The notes under the pieces are model-generated. The model saw nothing but the letters and a program-made list of their open reading frames with translations, did not search any database and was not told the DNA's origin. Positions 49,802 through 58,397 of a stretch of DNA of 64,000 nucleotides are shown one piece after another; position 1 is the stretch's first letter; each line of letters begins with the position of its first letter. The stretch covers positions 1 to 64,000 of the forward strand of contig DAIOCN010000005.1 in assembly GCA_036747295.1 (NCBI GenBank). Reading direction: 5' to 3'. Origin of the DNA: UBA4736 sp002404015 (GTDB lineage Bacteria; Chloroflexota; Dormibacteria; Dormibacterales; Dormibacteraceae). The position numbers were made by a program, and so were the translations under genes.

Positions 49802-49868
49802 TTCCACCAACAGACCTGATGCGGAAAGGATTCATTGTCATTCGTGGATTCGGGCGGTACTGTAGGCC

Positions 49869-50336
49869 TTGGTAAATGGATCGCGAGGACCGGCTACTTT
49901 GAGTTCTACCGGGAAACGTCGTCGCACAACCAAGGTTCGACGCCAACGCCCGACGTCGGTGCCGCCGGCCGTTACCCTCACCGAATTGCGCGAGCGGCTC
50001 GCCGGCTCCGCTGCGAAGGTAGACAACCCGAACTTCTCGGTGCTTGAAAGGATGGTGACGCGCATCCTCCAGCGAGGCCCTCTGAGCCCCAGCGATGTCC
50101 GCTCTGCGGTTCAGGCAATTCGGCCCGAGATCCCTGATCGATGGATTCAGGAAGTCCTCAAGCGCCCAGCGTTTAGCCTTCAACATGGTTGCTACTACCT
50201 AACGGGAACCCCGCCACCGCCGCACCCAGCGCCAATGAAGCCGCCGACGTGGGTTCTACCAGCAGATTTGCGGGGGCCGGATCCCGTCCGCAAGACCAAC
50301 GTCAAGCAGTACGGGCTCTATATCGACTCAACGTAA
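49869..50336 (+). CDS. Hypothetical protein in rearranged IS region
   Basis: 155 residues. The N-terminus is basic (GKRRRTTKVRRQRPTS); the middle looks like a folded winged-helix-type segment (FSVLERMVTRILQRGPLSPSDVRSAVQAIRP, then WIQEVLKRPAFSL). It is flanked on both sides by IS630 pieces. Family not recognised; it may be a cargo gene or a fragment. Confidence 0.45.
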   Translation: MVNGSRGPATLSSTGKRRRTTKVRRQRPTSVPPAVTLTELRERLAGSAAKVDNPNFSVLERMVTRILQRGPLSPSDVRSAVQAIRPEIPDRWIQEVLKRPAFSLQHGCYYLTGTPPPPHPAPMKPPTWVLPADLRGPDPVRKTNVKQYGLYIDST

Positions 50337-50401
50337 GTCTCCTTGTTGCTTGTATCAGCCTAATGGCGACTTCGCTCCTCTTCCAGTGGCGGTGGTACCG
50401 G

Positions 50402-50509
50402 ACGAACGTCGCGTCGTTTGCGCTGCGATCCACGCATGCTTGGCGCCTCGAAGAGGGCCAATGGCGCATCGTCCATCGCCACGCCGACTTCATGACGCCT
50501 CGCCAAGAG
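50402..50509 (+). pseudogene. C-terminal fragment of an NTF2/DUF4440-like protein
   Basis: The stretch STHAWRLEEGQWRIVHRHAD matches the final strand of SnoaL/DUF4440 proteins, without the rest of the domain. It is cut at the inverted IS630 copy that begins at 50520. Confidence 0.45.
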
Positions 50510-50522
50510 GAGGGGTCACCCG

Positions 50523-51344
50523 GTGATCCCGCCCGAGAAGGTCAAGGCGATCGTTGAAGCGACCCTGCACAGCCGGCCCCCTGGGGCCACCCACTGGAGC
50601 TGTCGGAGCATGGCCAAGGCGGTGGGGGTGAGCCCCGACACTGTGAACCGGATCTGGCGCGCCCACGAGTTGCAGCCCCACCGGGTCAGCACATTCAAGC
50701 TCTCCCACGACCCCCGGTTCGTGGAGAAGCTCAGCGAGGTGATCGGGCTCTACTTGAATCCGCCCGAGCACGCCCTGGTCCTCTGCGTCGATGAGAAGAG
50801 CCAGATCCAAGCCTTGGACCGGACCCAGCCTGGGCTGCCGATCAAGAAGGGACGCTGCGGGACCATGACTCATGACTACAAGCGGCACGGCACGGCTGCC
50901 CTCTTCGCCGCCCTCAACCTGCTCGAGGGCACGGTGGTGGGACAGGTTCATCTCCGTCACCGCCACCAGGAATTCCTCAAGTTCCTGGTCCGCCTCGACC
51001 GCGAGTTCGACAAAGACCTCGAGCTGCATCTGATCCTCGACAACTACGGCACCCACACCCATCCCAAGGTCAAGGCCTGGCTGGCCAAGCACCCCCGCTT
51101 CAAGCTCCACTTCATCCCCACCGGGTCGTCCTGGCTGAACCTGATCGAGCGCTGGTTTGCCGAGCTCACCAACAAAGCCATCCGGCGCGGCTCCTTCTCC
51201 GGCGTCGGCGACTTGGTGGTTGCCATCCATAAGTTTTTGGAGGCTTCCAACCGCGACCCTACGGTCTACGTCTGGACCGCTTCAGCCGAGGCCATTATGG
51301 AGAAGATTGCTCGTTGCAAAGCCATTCTCCAGACGGAGCACTAG
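50523..51344 (+). CDS. IS630-family transposase, N-terminally truncated
   Basis: 273 residues with the full DDE domain: LCVDEKSQIQAL (first Asp), LILDNYGTHTHPKV (second Asp), TGSSWLNLIERWFAEL (Glu). The N-terminal HTH half is missing and lies instead, inverted, at 49556-49801. GTG 50523 is only the first start in the remaining frame. No terminal inverted repeats are seen at either end, so it is probably immobile alone. Confidence 0.88.
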   Translation: MIPPEKVKAIVEATLHSRPPGATHWSCRSMAKAVGVSPDTVNRIWRAHELQPHRVSTFKLSHDPRFVEKLSEVIGLYLNPPEHALVLCVDEKSQIQALDRTQPGLPIKKGRCGTMTHDYKRHGTAALFAALNLLEGTVVGQVHLRHRHQEFLKFLVRLDREFDKDLELHLILDNYGTHTHPKVKAWLAKHPRFKLHFIPTGSSWLNLIERWFAELTNKAIRRGSFSGVGDLVVAIHKFLEASNRDPTVYVWTASAEAIMEKIARCKAILQTEH

Positions 51345-51544
51345 TAGCCCTTCTCACCGCGATCCTTGTGCTGCCAGCTGCGCTCGGACTGCTCACGGCT
51401 GGGGTTCGCCTCATACGGTCCTTGCTGACGTTGAACCTCGTTGGGCTGATATTCCTCGTCGTTGTGATGATCGTGCTGGCGATAGGTCTCTTGCGGACGG
51501 GTCGATCTCGGCCCAACGACGGCAAGGAGCCGCGGATCTTCTAG
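51314..51544 (+). CDS. Small two-helix membrane protein, possibly fragment
   Basis: 76 codons starting inside the IS630 gene. The part after the IS junction has two helices (LVALLTAILVLPAALGLLTAG and LVGLIFLVVVMIVLAIGLL) and a polar tail. The true N-terminus may have been replaced by the IS insertion. Confidence 0.4.
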   Translation: MQSHSPDGALVALLTAILVLPAALGLLTAGVRLIRSLLTLNLVGLIFLVVVMIVLAIGLLRTGRSRPNDGKEPRIF

Positions 51545-51546
51545 CC

Positions 51547-52329
51547 GTGCCCAACGAAACGAGAGACCCAGGTCTGAAATGGAGACGTGGCTCTGCCCAC
51601 TTCGACGGCATTGAGCGCGAGTGGAAAGAGTTCACCACCGCCTTCCACAGCCAGCTCGCAGTCGTTCCGAAGGACGACCTCGTTGAGCTGCGCCTTCAAA
51701 GCTTCAGCGATCCGCCTCGCACGGAATGGGGCCTGCTGATCGGCGACGGCGTCCAGAATTTCCGCGCTGCCCTTGACTACATGGTTTGGATTCTTGCGTC
51801 AAAGCAGCAGCGTGCCGACACCCCGCAGAGTCTGGAGTTCCCGATCTTCAATGACGCCGCCAACTACGCCAAGGGCGCTCCCCCGCGCATCGGCAGCCTG
51901 CCGGCTGCCGCTCAAAAGGTCATCGGGTCCGTCCAGCCCTTCCAGCAGGGCGCAGAGTCGGCCAAGAGTCCGCTTTGGCAGCTGCACAGGCTGTCGAACC
52001 TAGACAAACACCGGCGCCTGCACGTCGGCCAGGTCAGCCTGGAGGCGGTCACCATCGATTTCAAGGGCACGCGGGTGCCCACGGCGTGGCGAGCAGCTCC
52101 ACCGGCGCAGCGCGCCCAGAAGCGGATGCTGTTGGCCCAAATTCAAGAGGCTGAACTAAGACGCCATGGCCCGGTCGGAACGGTACAGTTCCAGCCCTCC
52201 GCCTTCCTCACGATCGCATTCGAGGACAGCGAGGAGGTGACCGGCGAGGGTGTCTTGGGAACCCTTCGGCGGATCCGCGACACGGTTGCCGAGGTCCTCG
52301 ACCAGCTGGACCCCTTCGTGAACATCTAG
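51547..52329 (+). CDS. Uncharacterised protein of a recurrent actinobacterial-type family
   Basis: 260 residues from GTG 51547, directly after the preceding stop. It has the pattern LIGDGVQNFRAALDYMVWIL, then LEFPIFNDAANY, LWQLHRLSNLDKHRRLH and a long C-terminal helix. I recall proteins with GDxxxNLRSALDHxVW and NxDKHRxL in many soil actinobacteria, all without function. It looks intact. Confidence 0.65.
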   Translation: MPNETRDPGLKWRRGSAHFDGIEREWKEFTTAFHSQLAVVPKDDLVELRLQSFSDPPRTEWGLLIGDGVQNFRAALDYMVWILASKQQRADTPQSLEFPIFNDAANYAKGAPPRIGSLPAAAQKVIGSVQPFQQGAESAKSPLWQLHRLSNLDKHRRLHVGQVSLEAVTIDFKGTRVPTAWRAAPPAQRAQKRMLLAQIQEAELRRHGPVGTVQFQPSAFLTIAFEDSEEVTGEGVLGTLRRIRDTVAEVLDQLDPFVNI

Positions 52330-52373
52330 CCGAGGGGATCGACCCGAAGCTGCCAACGTTGGCGGACCGGGCG

Positions 52374-52625
52374 TCACCACTTGGGGTTGGTGGACTTAAA
52401 GAGGTCTCGTCCCAGCCGGTCGAGGGCCTCGATGTCAGCAACCATTTGAAGGCGTTCAGCAGCACCAGTCTCCAACAGCCGACGAAGGACGATGCCTGTC
52501 TCGGCCAGTATTTCGCTCGAGGTCGTGCCGCCCCGCTCTGCCTGCAACAGTACCTCAGCGCACCCAGATTCTCCAGCAGCCGCGAGGCGCTGCCGAAGTG
52601 CCGCCAGGCTTTCGTAGTAGTTCAC
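52374..52625 (-). CDS. Small hypothetical helical protein
   Basis: 83 residues, helical and charged (YYESLAALRQRLAAAGE, LETGAAERLQMVADIEALDRLG). Convergent with the preceding gene, 44 nt apart. No recognised family. Confidence 0.5.
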   Translation of the reverse strand: MNYYESLAALRQRLAAAGESGCAEVLLQAERGGTTSSEILAETGIVLRRLLETGAAERLQMVADIEALDRLGRDLFKSTNPKW

Positions 52626-52720
52626 CTCGGCGATAACTCTGTCAGACGGTCGATCTCAGCTGGATCAACGGAGCACCCAGTGCAAAAGGGGCTCAAGACC
52701 GGGCGGACGACCGCGACTTC

Positions 52721-52767
<47 letters not shown>

Positions 52768-52789
52768 GCCTTTTGAATACAAATGATTC

Positions 52790-53035
52790 CTGGCGTTCCC
52801 ACGACTTCCAACTCTTATGGTCGATGACCCAGACCGCCCGGGTGATGCCCTGGAAGACGGCGACGGCTTACGGGTAGTCGAACCTCCGCTCGCCGATCAC
52901 CCACCAGGCCCGGGCGCTGTCGTAGAGCTCTTGGGGGGTGATCCCTGACTTGTAGCCGTGGCCCTGCCTTGGCAGCTCCTGGTCGTCCTCAGGCACCCAC
53001 CATCTGAGGCTGATCAAGATCGCTCGGAGCGTGGT
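52790..53035 (-). pseudogene. Decayed gene fragment with internal stop
   Basis: The frame reads TTLRAILISLRWWVPEDDQE, GYKSGITPQELYDSARAWWVIGERR, then an in-frame TAA, and continues sensibly as AVAVFQGITRAVWVIDHKSW. The upstream part has no start codon and directly abuts the EEP-gene stop. The rest of 52768-53158 shows nothing else. Confidence 0.5.
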
Positions 53036-53158
53036 CTCCAGAGGCGGGGCGGCAAGTTCCCTTGTGAGGTCTTGGAGACTTACTAGCCCCGCCTCGGCCT
53101 CGTGGCCTCGGACTGCGTTGGCAGCTGTCTGTCGTGATTGTCGCGTCCAGACGCGACC

Positions 53159-53926
53159 CTACTTGGCGGCCAGGGTCCTCATCGTGAGTCTGGCGCCCAC
53201 TAGTGGGTGGTCGCTTAGGACAATGCGATGACCGTTAGCGTCGGCGGTCCACCTCTCTCGGCAAATAGGGTCACCGTCGATATCAAGGTCCTCCGAGACG
53301 CAAATGTGGTCTACAAGGCGACCAGATAGCTTTCCCGCTGCGACCACATCCTGATCAGTCAGGCATCTGAGGCCGGCCCGTTCGATCGCCTGCAGGAGTG
53401 GGCCCCGGGTTCGTCGATCACCGTAGTTGCCGACGCCGTCGAGGTGTTGGTTGAAGTCTCCGGCGATGATCAGCGGGATTGACGGATAGCGTCGCCGTAG
53501 GTCGGTCCAGGCATTCGTCTCCACTTCGAGGACCTTTAGGAATTCGCCCCATCTAATAGCTTTTGCACCCGAGCCATCAGGCTCCGCGTGGTACGGAAGG
53601 ACCACACCGCGAACCAATACTGGCCCGACCGGAGAATGAACGATGCCGGTTACTGACCACGGCTGCTCGGCTTGTTCGACCGGCTCGAGTTGCCACCTCG
53701 ACCAGACGGAAACCCAACGCTCGTCGGTATCGGGACGGCGCGCTGGGTGTGGAGGTGAGTGGAGTCCAGAGAAACCGTAGTCGGGGCTAATCGAGGTTCG
53801 CGACTCGGTAAGGACCCAAACATCAGCAGCCAGCTCGGCGAAGACCGCACGGATCGCCGGCAACCGCTTCCAGCTCGCAAGGGCAGGTCTTTCGAGGTTC
53901 CAGGTCGCGAGAGTGACGGCGTCCAC
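53159..53926 (-). CDS. Endonuclease/exonuclease/phosphatase-family protein
   Basis: 255 residues of the EEP fold (DNase I, ExoIII). Motifs are LATWNLERP at the N-terminus (Asn), ADVWVLTES (Glu), IIAGDFNQHLDGVG (Asp/Asn) and the C-terminal VLSDHPLVGARL (Asp/His). Cytoplasmic, as no signal peptide is seen. Could be nuclease or phosphodiesterase. ATG or GTG at 53926. Confidence 0.88.
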   Translation of the reverse strand: MDAVTLATWNLERPALASWKRLPAIRAVFAELAADVWVLTESRTSISPDYGFSGLHSPPHPARRPDTDERWVSVWSRWQLEPVEQAEQPWSVTGIVHSPVGPVLVRGVVLPYHAEPDGSGAKAIRWGEFLKVLEVETNAWTDLRRRYPSIPLIIAGDFNQHLDGVGNYGDRRTRGPLLQAIERAGLRCLTDQDVVAAGKLSGRLVDHICVSEDLDIDGDPICRERWTADANGHRIVLSDHPLVGARLTMRTLAAK

Positions 53927-53969
53927 TCACTGGATCCGCAATTGACCGTTCGATGAGTAAGGCGCAGGC

Positions 53970-54173
53970 CTAAAAGCGATCGGCTCGCTCGCCCTTGTAT
54001 CCACGCTCGGTGCAGAGCTGTGCCCAAGAGACCGGATCGACTTTGGACATGTTGGCGCCGCGAACCTTGCAGATCGTCTTCCAGCAATGGGGCTCAGCCA
54101 ATGCCGCTGAGGGCACAGCAACTTTATTGATGTCGCTCAGGATCTGCTTCGGAGGCGTCAAGCAGTAGCACAT
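53970..54173 (-). CDS. Small hypothetical protein
   Basis: 67 residues from ATG 54173: MCYCLTPPKQILSDINKVA, then HCWKTICKVRGANMSKVDPVSW and a charged end. Several cysteines. Composition is coding-like and it is upstream of the EEP gene on the same strand. No family known. Confidence 0.42.
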   Translation of the reverse strand: MCYCLTPPKQILSDINKVAVPSAALAEPHCWKTICKVRGANMSKVDPVSWAQLCTERGYKGERADRF

Positions 54174-54626
54174 GGGCAGGAATTCTACGTCGCTACCCGG
54201 ATCGGTCAGGCGGCGACCTTTCGCCGCCTGGCTACTGGAAAGTCATCGCCCTGGCTATTCCTCCCGGCGAGCCCGCATCGTTGCCTACGGCCCCGAGGGA
54301 CACGCGCTGGGAGCCAATGAGAGTTCGGTCAAGGCAGCTTCAGAACGATCGTTTTGAGTTCACTGGGTGCCGTTAGAAACCGTCCTATTCCGGCCCGTTT
54401 CGGCCGCGTTGCTACACGGTTGCTACATGGCTTGGTCGCTCCCGAGAGCCCGTGGGAGAGGTTAGTGCGGCGTGCGCAGGCGGCGCTGCCTTTGGTCGAA
54501 GGCTTGGGTTTTCCATCGACCGCCTCTCGGTTCGAGTCGGCGCTCACGCCGGCCGCGACGATCGAGCGGCGCGGCCCAGGTTCGGGACCTAGCTCGACGC
54601 CGCTTGATTCCAGGTGTGCTTCGGCT
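54174..54626. other. Gene-free stretch with one strong hairpin
   Basis: No convincing ORF. AGGCGGCGA and TCGCCGCCT pair perfectly at 54208-54229. The segment CGTTGCTACACGGTTGCTACATGG near 54405 contains a short direct repeat (GTTGCTACA). Nothing else is recognisable. Confidence 0.5.
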
Positions 54627-55505
54627 TCATGTGGTTGAGAGATTACTTTGGCGCAGTGCCGGGAGCTCCGCCGCGACCTGCTCGAGAATCGCTTCCTGAT
54701 CCGGTCGGGGCTGGTCGATTATGAACTCCTCGATCCCCACCGTGCGGTAGCGCCCGACGAGGTCGTGGAAGGCGTCGAGCGAGGACCACGGGTCCTTCTC
54801 CGCCCGCGCGATCCAGTAGTAGAGGGAGCGCACAACCTCGTGCGGATCGCGACCGATCCGAGCGCAGTGCTCGTCTAGCACCGCGTTGCGGGAGCGGATC
54901 TCATCCGGGGAGCCGAACGAGTTCCAGGCGTCGGCCTTGCGCGCGACGATCCCGAGCATCCGCGGCCCGTGCGCTCCGAGCGTCAGCGGTGGCCGCGGCT
55001 GCTGCACAGGGCCCGGCCGGAAGGCTGCGTTATGGAGGCGATAGTACCGGCCCTCGAAGCTGGTCACCTCCTGGCGGAGCAGCAGGTCGATGACCTCCAC
55101 CGCCTCCTCGAAGCGGTCGACGAGCTCCTTCGGCTCGGGGAAGGCGATGCCGAGCATCTCGTGCTCGGGCACATACCAGCCCGCGCCGAAGCCGAGCTCC
55201 AGCCTCCCGTTGGAGACGTGGTCCACGGTCGCCGCCTCCTTCGCCAGCCAGGCCGGGTGGCGGAAGGTGTTGCAGCTGACCAGGACCCCGACACGGATAC
55301 GGTCGGTCCGCGCGGCCAGGGCCGCAAGGAGCGTCCAGGCCTCGAAGTAAGGCCCCGTCGGGCGGCTCGGCTGCACCCAGTGGTCGCAGTCCCAGACGCT
55401 GTCGAAGCCGAGCTCCTCGAACCGCCGCCAGCGGCTGAGCGTCTCCTCCCAGCCCAGGTTCTGGTCGGTACAGATGCCGAATCGGAGCGGCCGTGTCGAG
55501 GGCAT
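54627..55505 (-). CDS. LLM-class (F420-type) oxidoreductase
   Basis: 292-residue luciferase-like monooxygenase fold. Conserved segments: RFGICTDQNLGWEETLSRWR, LGFDSVWDCDHWVQP, RIRVGVLVSCNTFRHPAWLAKEAATVDHVSNGRLELGFGAGW and PPLTLGAHGPRMLGIVARKADAWN. Many relatives use coenzyme F420, others FMN; motif reading cannot decide. It precedes a P450 on the same strand and may belong to the same catabolic cluster. Confidence 0.9.
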   Translation of the reverse strand: MPSTRPLRFGICTDQNLGWEETLSRWRRFEELGFDSVWDCDHWVQPSRPTGPYFEAWTLLAALAARTDRIRVGVLVSCNTFRHPAWLAKEAATVDHVSNGRLELGFGAGWYVPEHEMLGIAFPEPKELVDRFEEAVEVIDLLLRQEVTSFEGRYYRLHNAAFRPGPVQQPRPPLTLGAHGPRMLGIVARKADAWNSFGSPDEIRSRNAVLDEHCARIGRDPHEVVRSLYYWIARAEKDPWSSLDAFHDLVGRYRTVGIEEFIIDQPRPDQEAILEQVAAELPALRQSNLSTT

Positions 55506-55525
55506 GCCGCCAAAGGTTATTGGTT

Positions 55526-55675
55526 TCAGAAATCGACGATGATGACGAGATCGCCGGAATCGAACGCTACAAAGCGCTTGTTGGCGAGCAGCTCGGAGAG
55601 AGCGACTAGTTGGAGGTCGATCAGGATCGGATCAACCGCTTCGGGGATCCGCCGGATCAGCTCGCGTGAGCGCAG
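55526..55675 (-). pseudogene. Possible C-terminal gene fragment
   Basis: Minus frame reads RSRELIRRIPEAVDPILIDL, LVALSELLANKRFVAF, DSGDLVIIVDF and stop. It looks like the end of a folded protein; upstream the coding sense moves to another frame (PIALIHILLPFA). The interval 55506-55932 otherwise shows no gene. Confidence 0.35.
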
Positions 55676-55932
55676 CGGCGAAGGGCAGCAGGATGTGGAT
55701 CAGCGCGATCGGACACCCGGGATTGGGAGGCCCGGCCGCGGCGATCTGGATTGCGGTATCGCAGGGCCGGTCTCAGCAGTGTCCTGACCACGCTGAACAC
55801 TCAGCCACGTCACCGAATCGCTCAATCATTTGGCAGCGGCAACGATCGATGGAGGCGACTGAATCCAGAAGGCGGTGCGATCACTCGGCCAGGTCGTCGT
55901 TGGCTATGCCCGGCACGGCTTGGTTGAACCAT

Positions 55933-57252
55933 TCAGCCGCCGGACGCGCACCTCCGGACCGTCACGGGCAGCCGCGTCTCGGCCGGCGTCACCGCGGCCT
56001 CCATCCGATATCCGAGGCTCGGTTGAAACCCGTACTCGATCTCCCAGTTGCAGAGCAGCTCACGAAGGGTGATCGCGGCCTGGTGGCGTGACTGCGACAT
56101 GCCGATGCAGCGGTGGAGCCCCATGCCAAAGGCGGCATGCAGCTTGGTCAGCTGGCGGCTGCCCAGGTGACGTTGGGGGCGGAACTCGAGCGGCGCTTCG
56201 AAGTGCTCCTCCATGAACTGCACCAACGTCAGGGCGTGAATAATCGGCGCCCCGCCCGGAACCAGGCGGCCACCTAGCTCGAAGTCGCGCACGGCGACCC
56301 GGGGCAGTATGGGGAAGGGCGGCCGCAGCCGCTCGGACTCGAAGATGGTAGCGTGCAGCTTGGGCGCCCGGGCCGGCGACAGCTCGTCCCCGGAGGGCAG
56401 ATCGGCCAGCTCGGCCAACACCTCCTGCGTCCAACCGGGATTGGCGTGCAGAAGGAGCAGGGTCCATAGGATGATGTGGGCGCCGTTTTCGACCCCGGCT
56501 AGGAGCAGGACGGCTACGTCATCCTCCAGCTCCCGGCGGGCGGGCATCGAGCCGCTGGCGGTATGCCTGGCGGCCATCAAGGTCAACATGTCGTCCTCGC
56601 CGCCGCGCGCCAGCCGCTCCGCCAGGTGCGGCCGGATGAGGCCGGTGACGCGGGCGAAAGCAGCCTCCGCCTGCCGCCCGAGCTCGCTGTGGGCGATGTC
56701 GTGCGCGGTGCCTTGGAGGATGTACTTCTCGGCCTCCAGCACTGCGGCGAAGACCTCGTCCTCCAACCTCATGCCGAGGCCATGCGAGGCCTGGCGGAAG
56801 AAGGCCAGGTTCATGAGGTCGCGGAGGTCGCTGGCCGCGCCCGCCCGCTCCTCGAGGAGCTCGACAAGGGACTGGTGCATACCGGCGGCCTGGCGGTCGA
56901 GCATATCGAGCCGGAAGGACGGCATCATACGTTGCCTCTTGGCGGCGTGGGCGGGGCCGTCAAGAGTGATTAGGTCTTGCTCGATGAGGTGCGCGATGAA
57001 TGAGAACGACCGCCGGTAGCTCCATAGGTCGCGGGCGAGCATGAAGAACTCATTCGACTCGGGACCCGCAATGACGTGGGTCTCGGCGCCATCCAACTCG
57101 ACTCGGAAGGCCGGGCCAAGGCGGCGGTAGGGCTCGAGGAAGAAAAGGAGAGGCTCCGCCTGGAAGTCGGCGTAGCTCCAGCCGCGACCCGGCCGTTCGT
57201 ACAAGGGCGCCGCTGCCGCCCCGGCCGGCGGCACGACCGGATGCTCGAGCAT
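55933..57252 (-). CDS. Cytochrome P450
   Basis: 439-residue haem monooxygenase. The haem-ligand loop is FGMGLHRCIG (Cys 382), the ExxR pair is ESER (305-308), and the I-helix reads LLLAGVENGAH (252-256 AGVEN). The normally conserved Thr that delivers protons to bound oxygen is Asn here, so oxygen activation may differ. Soluble, no membrane anchor. Neighbour to the AsnC-type regulator and the BMP importer; substrate unknown. Confidence 0.93.
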   Translation of the reverse strand: MLEHPVVPPAGAAAAPLYERPGRGWSYADFQAEPLLFFLEPYRRLGPAFRVELDGAETHVIAGPESNEFFMLARDLWSYRRSFSFIAHLIEQDLITLDGPAHAAKRQRMMPSFRLDMLDRQAAGMHQSLVELLEERAGAASDLRDLMNLAFFRQASHGLGMRLEDEVFAAVLEAEKYILQGTAHDIAHSELGRQAEAAFARVTGLIRPHLAERLARGGEDDMLTLMAARHTASGSMPARRELEDDVAVLLLAGVENGAHIILWTLLLLHANPGWTQEVLAELADLPSGDELSPARAPKLHATIFESERLRPPFPILPRVAVRDFELGGRLVPGGAPIIHALTLVQFMEEHFEAPLEFRPQRHLGSRQLTKLHAAFGMGLHRCIGMSQSRHQAAITLRELLCNWEIEYGFQPSLGYRMEAAVTPAETRLPVTVRRCASGG

Positions 57253-57311
57253 TGCGCGAGGCTAGCGGATGCTGTGGCCCAGCGCAATCACAACGATAGA
57301 AACAGCGCCGA

Positions 57312-58286
57312 TCAGAAGCCGTAACCGTCCTTAATCAATTCGCCGTAGCGGAACACGTCGACCGTGCGCACGCTGGGGTTGCCGCGCACAGCGTCATGAA
57401 AGAGAGCTTCGAAGTGGGAACGATCGCGGCAGACTACCTCGACCAGGATGTCGTAGCGGCCGGCGCACTCACAGAGGAGAGTGACCTCCGGCCGGGTCAT
57501 CATCGACTCCGCAATGGCGGTCGAGCTGCCGCGCACGGTCACCCCCAGCAGCGCCACCACCTCCATCCCGAGCCGCGCCGGGTCCGGCACCGCTCGCACG
57601 CGTAGGATGCCGTCCCGCACCAGGCGCTGGTAGCGCTGGCGCGCCGAGGCGGTCGTCAGCCCGGCCAGATCCCCCAACCGCTTGAACGTGATGCGGCCGT
57701 CCTGCTGGAGAGCGTCAACGATGATGCGGTCGACCGCGTCGAGAGGGCGGCTGGGCGAGGCGCCGCGCACCCACACGTCCTCGCTGCGGCCGTTTGACAT
57801 GTAGGAGGACGAGTAACGGAACTCGGTGACGTGCGTCTGCAGATGGATCAGCGTCTCTGCCGACTCCACGCCCTCGATCGGGCGCAGCTGGTCATTGACG
57901 AAGGCGAGCAATTCGCTGTTGGTGGCGCAACTGATCTCCGCTACCAGGCGGTCCACGTCCTGGCATCGGACCAGCCAGCGCACCGCCGACAGCGCGCCTA
58001 CGCGCTTGCCCACGTCCTGGCTATCCCGGTTGGTCCGGATCAGGAACCACGCGATCAGCGGCCGGCCTAGGGCCTGGGGGTCGACCAGCCCGATCACCCG
58101 GATCACGCCGTCGCCCTGCAGCCGCTGGAGGCGCTGGCGGACGGCGGTCTCCGACATGCCGACGGCCGCCGCCAGCCGGCGAACCGGTATCCGGCCGTCT
58201 CGCTGGAGGAGCTCGATGATCGAGTCGTCGACTTGGTCCAGCACGACCGGCAGCATAGCGGCATCGTCGCCCGCAGACCTCACCAC
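57312..58286 (-). CDS. Tandem-duplicated Lrp/AsnC-family regulator
   Basis: 324 residues, about twice normal length. Two HTH-plus-RAM units follow each other: first DDSIIELLQRDGRIPVRRLA and MSETAVRQRLQRLQ, second DRIIVDALQQDGRITFKRLG and TTASARQRYQRLVRDG. RAM-type ligand-binding stretches follow each (SCATNSELLAFVNDQL; CECAGRYDILVEVVCRD). One chain could thus mimic a dimer. It is divergent from the BMP operon, whose promoter starts within 20 nt of its 5' end, so it probably controls that operon. Confidence 0.92.
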   Translation of the reverse strand: MVRSAGDDAAMLPVVLDQVDDSIIELLQRDGRIPVRRLAAAVGMSETAVRQRLQRLQGDGVIRVIGLVDPQALGRPLIAWFLIRTNRDSQDVGKRVGALSAVRWLVRCQDVDRLVAEISCATNSELLAFVNDQLRPIEGVESAETLIHLQTHVTEFRYSSSYMSNGRSEDVWVRGASPSRPLDAVDRIIVDALQQDGRITFKRLGDLAGLTTASARQRYQRLVRDGILRVRAVPDPARLGMEVVALLGVTVRGSSTAIAESMMTRPEVTLLCECAGRYDILVEVVCRDRSHFEALFHDAVRGNPSVRTVDVFRYGELIKDGYGF

Positions 58287-58304
58287 GGAATGTGTCGCCG
58301 TTCC

Positions 58305-58333
58305 TTGACACTACGCATTAAATCCTCTATGTT
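58305..58333 (+). promoter_or_regulatory. Sigma70 promoter of the BMP importer operon
   Basis: TTGACA (58305-58310), 17-nt spacer, TATGTT (58328-58333): a consensus -35 with near-consensus -10, 65 nt before the binding-protein start. It sits between the operon and the divergent AsnC-type regulator. Confidence 0.8.
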
Positions 58334-58397
58334 CACCGCCCATCGCTGGCCTACTTGATGGCTCAATGGCCTAGGGGCCCCTGTTTGGGAGGTTGAG

